NCBI RefSeq assembly: GCF_024300625.1
Contig: NZ_CP101322.1
Location: 447,992 to 511,991, forward strand
Direction of reading: 5' to 3'
Source: Halovivax gelatinilyticus
GTDB taxonomy: Archaea; Halobacteriota; Halobacteria; Halobacteriales; Natrialbaceae
Length of the DNA: 64,000 nt
Below the pieces are notes generated by a model, which did no database searches, was not told the origin of the DNA, and was given only the letters and a program-made list of their open reading frames with translations. Shown here piece after piece: positions 8,606 through 16,174 of this stretch. Position 1 is the stretch's first letter, and each line of letters opens with the position of its first letter. The translations under genes and the position numbers were made by a program.

Positions 8606-9261
8606 GTGCGGTCACCCCCGTCGACGCCGACGCGGTCCAGTACGTCCTCGGTCACAGTTCGGGCATTAGCCTCGCCGGTACGTAAAGCTGTCCAAACTGA
8701 TGGGTCCGAAACGACCGATTCGAGCGCTTCGTGGCGGCGTTGGCCCGAAATTCCCGTCTTTTTGAGGGTCGCTCGGAGTTCTCCGAGTAGCCGCGCCAGT
8801 TCACCCGCGCCCGCCAGGTCGGTCTCGAGTTCCCGCCTGAGGTGTCGGCTCAACACCGGCGCCCGTCCACCGGTCGCGATCGCGACCACCACGGGGTCCT
8901 CACGAACCGTCGCGGGGACGACGACGCTGGCCGCGTCGCGGTTTCCGCCCGATCTCGTCGCGTGATTGTACAGCAGGCCGCGCCGGGAGGCGGCGTCGAC
9001 GATCGCCTCGTTCACCGCCTCGTCGTCCGTCGCGGCGACGACGAGCGCGGGGTCGGCGCGCCCCAGCCACGCCCCGATGTCGTCCGGACCGGGTCGGGCC
9101 CGGACCAGATCGGCCCCGCCGAAATCGGCGTCGGCGAACGCGGGACTCACAACGATCACGGACGCCTCCGCGTCGAATCGGCGGGCTTTCCTGGCCCCGA
9201 CGGGACCGCCGCCGAAGACGAGGACCGTCTCGTCCGTAAAGTCGTGAAAGAGCGGTATCAT
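8602..9261 (-). CDS. precorrin-2 dehydrogenase/sirohydrochlorin ferrochelatase-like
   Basis: This 219-residue protein has an N-terminal Rossmann fold (TVLVFGGGPVGARKARRF) and the dimerisation and C-terminal domains of CysG-N/Met8-type siroheme synthases. The segment VVAATDDEAVNEAI and the NHATRSGGNRDAASVVVPA region are conserved in the family and contribute to NAD binding and to the active site. It should oxidise precorrin-2 to sirohydrochlorin and possibly insert iron, feeding the siroheme route to heme. It overlaps hemA by 4 bases and lies 9 bases downstream of the siroheme decarboxylase gene, so it sits in the middle of an operon. Confidence 0.92.
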   Translation of the reverse strand: MIPLFHDFTDETVLVFGGGPVGARKARRFDAEASVIVVSPAFADADFGGADLVRARPGPDDIGAWLGRADPALVVAATDDEAVNEAIVDAASRRGLLYNHATRSGGNRDAASVVVPATVREDPVVVAIATGGRAPVLSRHLRRELETDLAGAGELARLLGELRATLKKTGISGQRRHEALESVVSDPSVWTALRTGEANARTVTEDVLDRVGVDGGDRT

Positions 9262-9270
9262 CGACGGGGA

Positions 9271-10395
9271 TCACCGCCGATCCGAGGGCTCCGGTGAGGC
9301 GTCGCCAGCCGACCGATCGTCGGCGGTGTTCGCCGCGGCGCGCTCGTCGAGTCGGATGCCGGTCTTCTTTAGAATCTGCGTCGAAAAGAGGGTGTCCCAG
9401 TCGTCGTCCGCGACGTCCCAGTACTCGGAGACGGTCTCGCGGACCCGCTCGACGCGTCGGTCGCTCTCTTCCGGCGTCCGCCCGTGAGTCATCGCGAAGA
9501 GGTTGTAGGGCCAGACGCCGTCGTGGCGCGGCCGCTCGTAGCAGTGAGTGACGAACGGGAGCGAGGCGACGGCCGGACCGACCCCGGCGATGACGTCGTC
9601 GGGAACGTCCCAGACGGTCATGCCGTTTTCCGTGTAGCCGAGCGCGTAGTGGTTCGGCACGACGCCGATCCGGCGGATTTTGCCGTCGCGGACGAATCGG
9701 GCGATCGTCTCTCGCACCCACGCCGGCTCGCGGTCGATCGCGGTGGCGACGTCGGCGTACGGGGTGGGCGAGAGGGGAAGGCCGTCCTGAATCTCGAGGA
9801 GCAGGTCGCGCTCGGCGGGCGTGAGCCGTTCGCGTTCCGGGTCATCCGATCGGGTGCGGCCCGGGTCACCGCTAGGGTTGCGGTCGGAGAGGTCGATTCC
9901 ATCGGCGAGGGGTCCGTCGAGCGGGAACGTGGCCTCGACGTGGAACTCCCGAAGCTTGGGCAGGTTGTACGTCGGCTGACCGGTTTCGGCCTCGATCGCT
10001 TCGAGCACGGCAGGGATACGAGATTCGTCGGCGACCGAGAGGACGAACCAGACGTTCAGGTGCGGGTGTTCGCGCTCGTAATTGTGCGCGACTTCGGGGT
10101 GGGCGTTGATCCGTTCGACAATCTCGTCGAACCGATCGGACGGGGCGGACGTGGCGACGAGCGTCGCCGCGCCGCCGATCTCCTGGGCGTTGATCAGCGG
10201 ACCGAACCGGGAGAGGACGCCGCGTTCGTCCAGATCTCGGATGGTCTCCAGCAATTCGTCGGCGGTGAGCTCGACGCCGCGGTCGGCCATCGCGGCGGCG
10301 GCTGGTTCGAACGGCTCGGCCACGACTGGAAATCCACCCTGAAAGGCGTTCACGATCGCCCGTTCCCGGGTGGAGAGCGAAACGTCCGCGGACAT
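9271..10395 (-). CDS. siroheme decarboxylase, AhbA-AhbB-type fusion
   Basis: This 374-residue protein contains two tandem units, each an AsnC/Lrp-like winged helix followed by a ligand-binding alpha-beta domain, separated by a charged linker near 180-200. The first unit has LSTRERAIVNAFQGGFP and VAHNYEREHPHLNVWFVLS. The second has LTPAERDLLLEIQDGLPLS, HYALGYTENGMTVWDV and THCYERPRHDGVWPYNLFAM. These are the conserved segments of siroheme decarboxylase subunits, which convert siroheme to 12,18-didecarboxysiroheme in archaeal heme synthesis. AhbA and AhbB are usually separate proteins; here they are one chain. Annotation as an Lrp/AsnC regulator would be the common mistake. Position at the head of the hemA operon supports the enzymatic role. 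Confidence 0.88.
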   Translation of the reverse strand: MSADVSLSTRERAIVNAFQGGFPVVAEPFEPAAAAMADRGVELTADELLETIRDLDERGVLSRFGPLINAQEIGGAATLVATSAPSDRFDEIVERINAHPEVAHNYEREHPHLNVWFVLSVADESRIPAVLEAIEAETGQPTYNLPKLREFHVEATFPLDGPLADGIDLSDRNPSGDPGRTRSDDPERERLTPAERDLLLEIQDGLPLSPTPYADVATAIDREPAWVRETIARFVRDGKIRRIGVVPNHYALGYTENGMTVWDVPDDVIAGVGPAVASLPFVTHCYERPRHDGVWPYNLFAMTHGRTPEESDRRVERVRETVSEYWDVADDDWDTLFSTQILKKTGIRLDERAAANTADDRSAGDASPEPSDRR

Positions 10396-10516
10396 AACCG
10401 GTCGTCGGTGCCGACCGACCATAAGCGACCCGGGATAGCGTTAGACCCCCGACGGCGTCAACGACGTGGCCACCATCTGATACGAGAGAAACACCACCGT
10501 CGGACCAGCGTCCACC

Positions 10517-10547
10517 AACTCACACCAATGTGAGTTTGGTGTGAGTT
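10517..10547. promoter_or_regulatory. perfect 12-bp inverted repeat, likely operator
   Basis: AACTCACACCAA at 10517-10528 and its exact reverse complement TTGGTGTGAGTT at 10536-10547 are separated by 7 bases. An inner palindrome, CTCACA-CCAA-TGTGAG (10519-10534), shares the left arm, so the site contains three copies of a TGTGAG/CTCACA half-site. It ends about 10 bases before the TATA-like box of the gene at 10591, where a bound protein would touch the BRE/TATA region. It is the natural target for one of the two small DNA-binding-like proteins encoded directly downstream. Confidence 0.7.
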
Positions 10548-10556
10548 CCGAGGCAT

Positions 10557-10567
10557 AGTTTTATGTA
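10557..10567 (+). promoter_or_regulatory. TATA-like box of the 10591 gene
   Basis: AGTTTTATGTA stands out against the GC-rich background about 28 bases before the ATG at 10591. This is the spacing of a leaderless haloarchaeal transcript. It directly follows the large inverted repeat. Confidence 0.6.
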
Positions 10568-10590
10568 TAGAGTCGGTCGACTACTCACAT

Positions 10591-11265
10591 ATGGCCCGCG
10601 AGATCCGGATCACGATCGACGACGACGAGGTGTTCGAGCGGATGAAAGCGCGAAAGCAACGGCTCGACCTCTCCTGGGAGGACGTCTTACACCGCGGTCT
10701 GCGGCGAGAGCCCGAACCCGACTCGCCGCCCCACGCCGAGGAACCACACCACGGCGGCCGACGGCGACGCGGCTCCGACCCGATCAGTTCACCGGGATCG
10801 TTCGCAGAAGACCTGAAACACCAGATACAGAACCAGGTTCGCGAGTCGCTGTCCGCCTCCGTCGACGCCTCGTGGTCCGACCACGACGACTGGCTCGACA
10901 CCGACGTTTCGACGCTCGAGCGCGCCGAAGACGCCGTCCTCTCCTTCGACTTCCTCGGCGACGACGCGGCGGAATCAGCCTATCAGGTGCCGCTTCGCGT
11001 CACGCTCGAAGCCAGCGCCGACGGCCTCCAGGCCGACGTCGTCGCCGTCAGGCAGGGTCGAACGGTCTCGTCGATGAACGCCTTCGACGCGTCGGTTCGT
11101 CGCCGGATCGTCGAGGGACTCGCCACAGGCGAGGACGCATCGCTCGTGTTCGACGGCGGCGCAGAGGTCTACCGCGTCCGACCGCGACTCTCCTGGAGTC
11201 GGTCCGACGGCCGGCCGACGGTCATCGACGTCGCCGTAGACGAGGTCCGCTTCGATGACGATTGA
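10591..11265 (+). CDS. haloarchaeal protein with ribbon-helix-helix-like N terminus
   Basis: This 224-residue acidic protein begins MAREIRITIDDDEVFERMKA followed by RKQRLDLSWEDVLHRGL. This beta strand plus two helices resembles a ribbon-helix-helix DNA-binding module (about 2-35), though I call that with caution. A charged linker (about 40-70) leads to a conserved-looking alpha-beta domain (about 75-224) with RVTLEASADGLQADVVAVR and VYRVRPRLSWSRSDGRP. No enzyme motif was seen. It overlaps the next gene, an ArsR-like regulator, by 11 bases, so they are co-translated. The palindrome in front suggests autoregulation. Confidence 0.72.
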   Translation: MAREIRITIDDDEVFERMKARKQRLDLSWEDVLHRGLRREPEPDSPPHAEEPHHGGRRRRGSDPISSPGSFAEDLKHQIQNQVRESLSASVDASWSDHDDWLDTDVSTLERAEDAVLSFDFLGDDAAESAYQVPLRVTLEASADGLQADVVAVRQGRTVSSMNAFDASVRRRIVEGLATGEDASLVFDGGAEVYRVRPRLSWSRSDGRPTVIDVAVDEVRFDDD

Positions 11266-11590
11266 AACTCGCCCCGATCCCCCGCAGTCCCAGACGGCAC
11301 TGTTCGAGTTACTCAGCGACGAGACGCGACTGGCGATCGTCCGCGAACTCTACAGACACGAGCGGACGAACCCGGCGGCACCCGGGATCTCGTTTTCCTC
11401 GCTGGGAAAGCGACTCGACGTGGACGACAGCGGCCGGTTCAACTACCACCTTCGGCGCCTGCGAGGGTCGCTCGTCGAGAAACGCGGCGACCGCTACGTG
11501 CTCACGACGCTCGGCATCAGGCTGGGCGCGTTCGTGGTCGACGAACCGGTTTCACTCTCCGTCTTCGACGGCTCGTCGCGTGAGCACTAG
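11255..11590 (+). CDS. ArsR-like winged-helix regulator
   Basis: This 111-residue protein has a single winged-helix domain. LFELLSDETRLAIVRELYRH is the classic first helix pair of ArsR-type haloarchaeal regulators. FSSLGKRLDVDDSGRFNYHL is the recognition region with the RFNYHLRRL signature, and KRGDRYVLTTLGIRLG is the wing. No metal-binding cysteines are present, so the signal is unlikely to be a thiophilic metal bound at the canonical site. The start ATG lies inside the end of the upstream gene with an 11-base overlap. A role in controlling its own operon is inference. Confidence 0.85.
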   Translation: MTIETRPDPPQSQTALFELLSDETRLAIVRELYRHERTNPAAPGISFSSLGKRLDVDDSGRFNYHLRRLRGSLVEKRGDRYVLTTLGIRLGAFVVDEPVSLSVFDGSSREH

Positions 11591-11650
11591 ATCGCTATCC
11601 AGCGGCTCGCGCCCACCGTCGACGCTGTGGCCCGTCTACCGTTCAACCGA

Positions 11651-12055
11651 TCACTCCCCGAGAACGCTCGTCGCTCGGAATCCGAGTTCCTCGACACCGG
11701 AGAGGATCGCGTCCTGGTCGGCGCTCGCCTCGTAGTAGAAGACCAGATCGAACGATCCCTTTCGCAGGAGCTGTTGACACTCCCAGACGAAGTCGTCGCC
11801 GTCGAGCGTCAGCCCCTGGTGCTGGTTCGACGAAAAGTCCGGGTCGTCGTTCCCCGAGTAGACGTAGCAATCGGTGGGATCGATGCCGGCGGCGTCGGCG
11901 ATGACGTCGCCGACGTCGATCGTCGCCTGCATCATCTTGACGTCTTCGCGTCCGCCGTAGTCGGTGTGGGCGACCACCCCGTTCAGTTCGATTTCGCCGG
12001 GCTCGAGGAGCGCCTTTGTGCGTCGGTATAACTCCTCGTCGATGACGCGTTCCAT
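11651..12055 (-). CDS. haloarchaeal conserved protein, probably DUF5778 family
   Basis: This 134-residue soluble protein with acidic composition starts MERVIDEELYRRTKALLEPG. It contains LNGVVAHTDYGGREDVKMMQ and a YVYSGNDDPDFSSNQHQGL segment typical of a compact haloarchaea-restricted family that I believe is DUF5778; that family name is from memory. No catalytic motif or transmembrane segment was seen. The ATG at 12055 is preferred to an in-frame ATG 15 bases upstream because the conserved sequence begins there. It is convergent with the ArsR-like gene. Confidence 0.7.
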   Translation of the reverse strand: MERVIDEELYRRTKALLEPGEIELNGVVAHTDYGGREDVKMMQATIDVGDVIADAAGIDPTDCYVYSGNDDPDFSSNQHQGLTLDGDDFVWECQQLLRKGSFDLVFYYEASADQDAILSGVEELGFRATSVLGE

Positions 12056-12171
12056 ACGAGTCGTTCGCAACCGGACCTGAAAGCGCTCACGATTTGGCCA
12101 CGGTGTCCGCCAGTACCGGGCCGGACCCGCACGTCGACGGGTTTTAACGGGCGCTCTGCAAACGGTGGCCC

Positions 12172-12393
12172 ATGCACCGGCTCCGCCTCGCCGGCCTCTC
12201 GCTCGCCGCCGTCGGCGCGCTCGGTTTCGTGACGCTGCTCGTCGCCGGATCGCTCCGTCACCCGGTCGACGCCGCCGCCGAAACGGGACCGATCGAGTAC
12301 GCCGCGATCGCGGCCAGCCTCCTCTGTCTGACCGCCGGCTGCGTGCTCGTTCTCACGTCGTACGTCGTCGAGAGCCAGTCGGCGACCGAGTGA
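12172..12393 (+). CDS. small two-helix membrane protein
   Basis: This 73-residue protein has two predicted transmembrane helices: GLSLAAVGALGFVTLLVAG (about 8-26) and YAAIAASLLCLTAGCVLVLT (about 43-62). It has short charged tails, and no family was recognised. A TATA-like GTTTTAAC at 12141-12148 lies about 27 bases before the ATG, which supports a real leaderless gene at this start. The composition and third-position GC match its neighbours. It is convergent with the prenyltransferase-like gene. Confidence 0.65.
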   Translation: MHRLRLAGLSLAAVGALGFVTLLVAGSLRHPVDAAAETGPIEYAAIAASLLCLTAGCVLVLTSYVVESQSATE

Positions 12394-12469
12394 CCCGTGC
12401 GAATAGTGCGACACGGCCCGCGGCGTCGGCGGGACGGTGTGTCGAGGTTCCAGCCGTGGCGAGTGATTC

Positions 12470-13075
12470 TCACCGACCGAATCGTCGAGCGCGCGTACAG
12501 AACTCGAGGACGGCTCGGAGAAAGTCGCGCTTTCGAAAGTCTCGCCAGTTGACGTCCGTGAAGTACAGTTCCGAGTACACCGATTGCCAGATCATAAAAT
12601 CGGAGAGGCGTTCGGCACCGGTCTTGATGACCAGATCGGGCTCGGACGGGAACACGAGGTGGGACTCGACCGCTTCGTCGTCGATCTCGGCCGGCGAGAG
12701 ATCCCCCGCCGCGACCGACTCCGAGAGCCGCCTGACGGCCGTCGTAAACTCGTGTTTGCCGCCCAGTCCGATACCGATTCGGATCGGGGCGTCCGCCCGG
12801 GATCGATCCTCCGGCCCCCGAACGGCCAGCTCGTGGCCGGTTTCGAGGCGCTCCAGTTCCCGTCTGAGCGTCGGTATCGCGCCGCGGTCGAGGACGCTGA
12901 CGTAGACGGTTACCTGCTCGGCGTACGCCATCGACCAGTCAAAAAAGTCCGATAACGTCCCGTACGCACCCCGCTCTAACAGATCCCGCTCCGTTATCAC
13001 GAGGGCGATGTGAGCGGGACCGTCGCTATCGAGCCGGGCGATTCGATAGGCGAGATATCGTTCGTAGACACCCAC
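12470..13075 (-). CDS. truncated cis-prenyltransferase (UppS-like), probably inactive or altered
   Basis: This 201-residue member of the undecaprenyl diphosphate synthase family has a well conserved C-terminal half: EPDLVIKTGAERLSDFMIWQ, YSELYFTDVNWRDF and ARRFG near the end. The N terminus does not match. After HIAL, where active enzymes have a DGNGRWA-type phosphate/magnesium loop, this protein reads VITERDLLERGAYG. It is also about 40-50 residues shorter than usual. The catalytic aspartate and the following Asn/Gly/Arg are therefore missing. It may be a partner subunit, as in Nus1/NgBR-type heteromers, rather than a synthase alone. The start is GTG. It is divergent from the DUF92 gene. Confidence 0.82.
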   Translation of the reverse strand: MGVYERYLAYRIARLDSDGPAHIALVITERDLLERGAYGTLSDFFDWSMAYAEQVTVYVSVLDRGAIPTLRRELERLETGHELAVRGPEDRSRADAPIRIGIGLGGKHEFTTAVRRLSESVAAGDLSPAEIDDEAVESHLVFPSEPDLVIKTGAERLSDFMIWQSVYSELYFTDVNWRDFRKRDFLRAVLEFCTRARRFGR

Positions 13076-13276
13076 ACGTCGACCAACACTGTCACCACCC
13101 CTTACGGTTTCGGTCAGGTCCCCGCCGATAGAGGCACACCCATCCGGATCCGGTTGACACAGCCGACCACCGACGCAGGATCTTCCAAACAGCGTTTTCG
13201 GACCCGAACGACGGTCAATCGTCGATCGAATCGGTCAAGAACCGTTAAGTAACCCCCACAGAAAGGGTCCGCTATC

Positions 13277-14599
13277 GTGACATCGACCGTCCGACGGGCC
13301 GGGGCGATCGCCGCCCTGACAGCGCTCTCGCTTTCCATCCCGATTCGCGGACCGGTACTCGGTGCCGGAATCGCGGTCGTCCTCCTGCTGGTCGGGTTCG
13401 GCGTTCGACGCGGGCCGCTGTTCGACGTGCTCTCGCTTCCCGCAGATCGAGCCGACGGTCGCCTCAACTCGCTCTTGTTGCTCGTCCTCGCGGCGATCGT
13501 CCTCGGCACGCTGGTCGGCGTGACCGAACTCTCGTGGGCGATCGTCGTCGGCGTCATCCTGTTGCTCGGATTCGGCGACTTCACGTCGCAGCTCGCACGG
13601 CTCAAAACGGCCGACGACGCCGTCGCTGCCGCGGCGTTTTGCGTCGGCGGTGGCCTCGCGGCCGTCTCCGGGATGGGAGCGACGCACGCGATCGACGGCG
13701 CCGACGTCGCGGACATCCTCCCGATGGTCGTCTTTCTCGCCGCGAGCGGGGCACTCTTCGCCGCCATCCTTCGCGACCAGCTCCCGCGGTACGACGATCC
13801 GCTGGTGCTGGTCCTGACCGGCGGGTTGTGCTGGTTGCTCTCGCTGCTCGAACCCGTGGTCACCGGTACGGAACTCGCGATCGCCCTTATCGTGATGGTC
13901 GTCCTCGGCTACGCCTCCTACCGACTCGAAACCGCCTCCGTCGCCGGCATGCTCGCCGGCATCTTGCTCGGCCTGCTGACGATCGTCCTCGGCGGCTGGG
14001 GCTGGTTCGCCGTCCTGATCTCGTTCTTCGCGATCGGCGGCCTCTCGACGAAGTATCGCTACGCCGAAAAAGAACGACGCGGCGTCGCCGAAGGCAACAA
14101 CGGCGCCCGCGGTAGTGCGAACGTCTTTTCGAACTCGGCGGTCGCACTCGTCGCCGTGGTCGGCTACGCCGCGAGCAACGTCTCCGTGATCGGCGTCGAC
14201 CCGCTCATCTTCCAGTTCGCGTTCGCCGGCGCCGTCGCCACCGCACTCGGTGATACCCTCTCGAGCGAGATCGGCGGCGTCTACGAGAACCCGCGACTGA
14301 TCACGACGTTCGAAGTCGTTCCACCCGGCACCGACGGCGGAGTGACCTGGCAAGGAGAACTCGCCGGCATCGCCGGTGCGAGCACCGTCGCGGTAATCGC
14401 GGCCGCCCTCTTCGAGCCCGTTACCGTCGTCGGCTTCGCAGTCGTCCTGCTTTCCGGCATCGTGGGCATGACGGTCGACAGCCTCCTCGGCGCAACGCTC
14501 GAAGGGGGACGACTCGGAAATCAGGGCGTCAATTTCTGTGCGACGTTCACCGGCGCACTCGTCGGTGCGCTCGCAGTCGGACCGCTCGGACTCGTCTGA
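13277..14599 (+). CDS. DUF92 (TMEM19/VTE6-like) membrane protein
   Basis: This 440-residue protein with about ten or more predicted transmembrane helices belongs to the DUF92 family. The diagnostic C-terminal half is present: GGLSTKYRYAEKERRG, an RGSANVFSNSAVAL segment, TALGDTLSSEIG and LGNQGVNFCATFTGA. The plant member VTE6 is a phytyl-phosphate kinase, so an isoprenyl-phosphate kinase role in the membrane is plausible here. Position back-to-back with a cis-prenyltransferase homologue fits isoprenoid phosphate metabolism, but the substrate is not known. It starts at GTG, about 30 bases after an AT-rich GTTAAGTAA stretch. Confidence 0.88.
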   Translation: MTSTVRRAGAIAALTALSLSIPIRGPVLGAGIAVVLLLVGFGVRRGPLFDVLSLPADRADGRLNSLLLLVLAAIVLGTLVGVTELSWAIVVGVILLLGFGDFTSQLARLKTADDAVAAAAFCVGGGLAAVSGMGATHAIDGADVADILPMVVFLAASGALFAAILRDQLPRYDDPLVLVLTGGLCWLLSLLEPVVTGTELAIALIVMVVLGYASYRLETASVAGMLAGILLGLLTIVLGGWGWFAVLISFFAIGGLSTKYRYAEKERRGVAEGNNGARGSANVFSNSAVALVAVVGYAASNVSVIGVDPLIFQFAFAGAVATALGDTLSSEIGGVYENPRLITTFEVVPPGTDGGVTWQGELAGIAGASTVAVIAAALFEPVTVVGFAVVLLSGIVGMTVDSLLGATLEGGRLGNQGVNFCATFTGALVGALAVGPLGLV

Positions 14600-14638
14600 A
14601 TCGGCTCAGGGTCGGACTCGTCTGAATCGGGTCAGGGT
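14587..14638. repeat. tandem 26-bp duplication across two convergent gene ends
   Basis: Copies at 14587-14612 and 14613-14638 differ at one base (C versus G). The first copy contains the stop codon of the DUF92 gene and the second contains the stop codon of dnaG. The near identity points to a recent slippage or duplication event. Confidence 0.85.
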
Positions 14639-16026
14639 GCGTGGTCGGCTACGTCCTCGGCCGCGTGGACGTCGACCGCCGCGGGACGCTTGACGAACTG
14701 GCCGAGCGAATCGGCGATGATCGTCGAGACGCCTACCGCCGCCGCGCGATCGAGCAACTGCTGGCTGACTTTCCCGTCGAGTACCATCACCGTCGGCGTC
14801 ACCGAGAGCGTCTCGACGAGATCACCCGCTTCGTCCGTCGGCGCGTCCTCGATCACCGTACCGGCGTCGTCGAGAAAGCGGACCTGCCCGGAATCGGCAC
14901 GGACGATCGCGTCGACGTGCGCGTACAGGTCGGTCGGCTCCGGTGCGTCTAGTCGCTCGGATTCGTCCGGCCCGTGGGCGGTTTCGGCCGCCGGCGACTC
15001 GTCCGAGCGTTCGACCGCCCCTGTCGCGTCCGAAACGGCCGCCCGGATCGAGCGCGAATCGTCGACCGCCGACGCCGATTCGGTGTCGGGACGCTCCTCG
15101 ACAGAGTCGGGTGGCTCAGTCTCAGCCGGTGGAGCGGGTGTAGCGCTCCCATCGGTCGCCGGAATAGACTCGACCGCTTCGCCAGCGTCGACGAGGTCGG
15201 TCGACTCACCGCTGCTTTCGGGATCGCCCGCGGCTTCGATGGGAGTCTTGTTCTGAAGTGCGGTGAAGACGTCGTGGTGGTCGAGGTCCTCGACGGAGGC
15301 GCCAGCGGGCGGGCGCGCGACGTAATCGACCGATCCGACCTGGAGTAACTCCTCCAGAATGAGGTCGCCGCCGCGGTCGGCGTCGAGAAATGCCGTCGTC
15401 GTGCGCTCGGCCGTGAGCGAGGCGATCGGGTCCGGGACGTTCGTCCCCTCGACGGCCACTGCGTTCTTGATGCCATACGAGAGGAGACGGAGCACGTCCG
15501 ACCGCCCCTCGACGACGATGATCGCGTCGCCGTCGGCGACGCGCGGGCCCGCCGGCAGTCCCTCGTACTCGGTGACGTCGGCGACGCGGACGTGTTCGCG
15601 AACGGCCGCCAGAATTTCGGCCGAGGACATGACGCTGTCTTCGAACCCCGTCCGGAGGAGTTCGGTCGCCCGATCGACGACCTCGCGTCGTTTGGCGGCC
15701 CTGACGTCTTCGATCTCGTCGACGCGGAACGACGCCCGACACGGGCCGACTCGATCGATCGTCTCGAGCGCCGCCGAGAGCGTGGCCGTTTCGACCTTGT
15801 CCAGGCTGCTCGCGATGGTGATAGTTCCGCGAGATTCGCCGCCGCCGCTACCCACCGAGACGTCTATTCGACCGACTTTTCCAGTTCGTCGAAGCTCAGG
15901 CAAGTCGAGTTCGTCTCCCAGCAAGCCCTCGGTCTGGCCGAAAATTGCGCCGACGACATCGCTCCGCTCGACGACGCCGTCCGCCGTGACGATCGCGTGA
16001 ATGAGGTATTTTTCGGTATCCTCCAT
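14632..16026 (-). CDS. dnaG: archaeal DnaG primase
   Basis: This 464-residue archaeal-type DnaG has an N-terminal domain that begins MEDTEKYLIHAIVTADGVVE. The Toprim domain follows with IVVEGRSDVLRLLSYG and the acidic FLDADRGGDLI motif, which bind metal. A long acidic, low-complexity linker (about 255-370) separates this from a conserved C-terminal module. Archaeal DnaG is found mainly with the RNA exosome as a poly(A)-binding subunit, and it also has primase activity in vitro. The linker length is typical of haloarchaeal salt adaptation. The gene ends 32 bases from the convergent DUF92 gene, inside a tandem repeat. Confidence 0.95.
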   Translation of the reverse strand: MEDTEKYLIHAIVTADGVVERSDVVGAIFGQTEGLLGDELDLPELRRTGKVGRIDVSVGSGGGESRGTITIASSLDKVETATLSAALETIDRVGPCRASFRVDEIEDVRAAKRREVVDRATELLRTGFEDSVMSSAEILAAVREHVRVADVTEYEGLPAGPRVADGDAIIVVEGRSDVLRLLSYGIKNAVAVEGTNVPDPIASLTAERTTTAFLDADRGGDLILEELLQVGSVDYVARPPAGASVEDLDHHDVFTALQNKTPIEAAGDPESSGESTDLVDAGEAVESIPATDGSATPAPPAETEPPDSVEERPDTESASAVDDSRSIRAAVSDATGAVERSDESPAAETAHGPDESERLDAPEPTDLYAHVDAIVRADSGQVRFLDDAGTVIEDAPTDEAGDLVETLSVTPTVMVLDGKVSQQLLDRAAAVGVSTIIADSLGQFVKRPAAVDVHAAEDVADHAP

Positions 16027-16174
16027 GGGAATCTCCGAGACGAGGTCCGTGCGTTACTAGAAGTACGGCGGGCAGACTCTAATACCTGTTGACCGACGTG
16101 TCGGGCGAATCAGTGTTCGTGTATCACAGACAGGGGAACTCGAAAACCGACGAGATTTCAGCCGAACCGACGGC

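Noticed and set aside
9271..10395. Lrp/AsnC transcription regulator
   Set aside because: The duplicated fold, length and position in a heme operon fit siroheme decarboxylase better.
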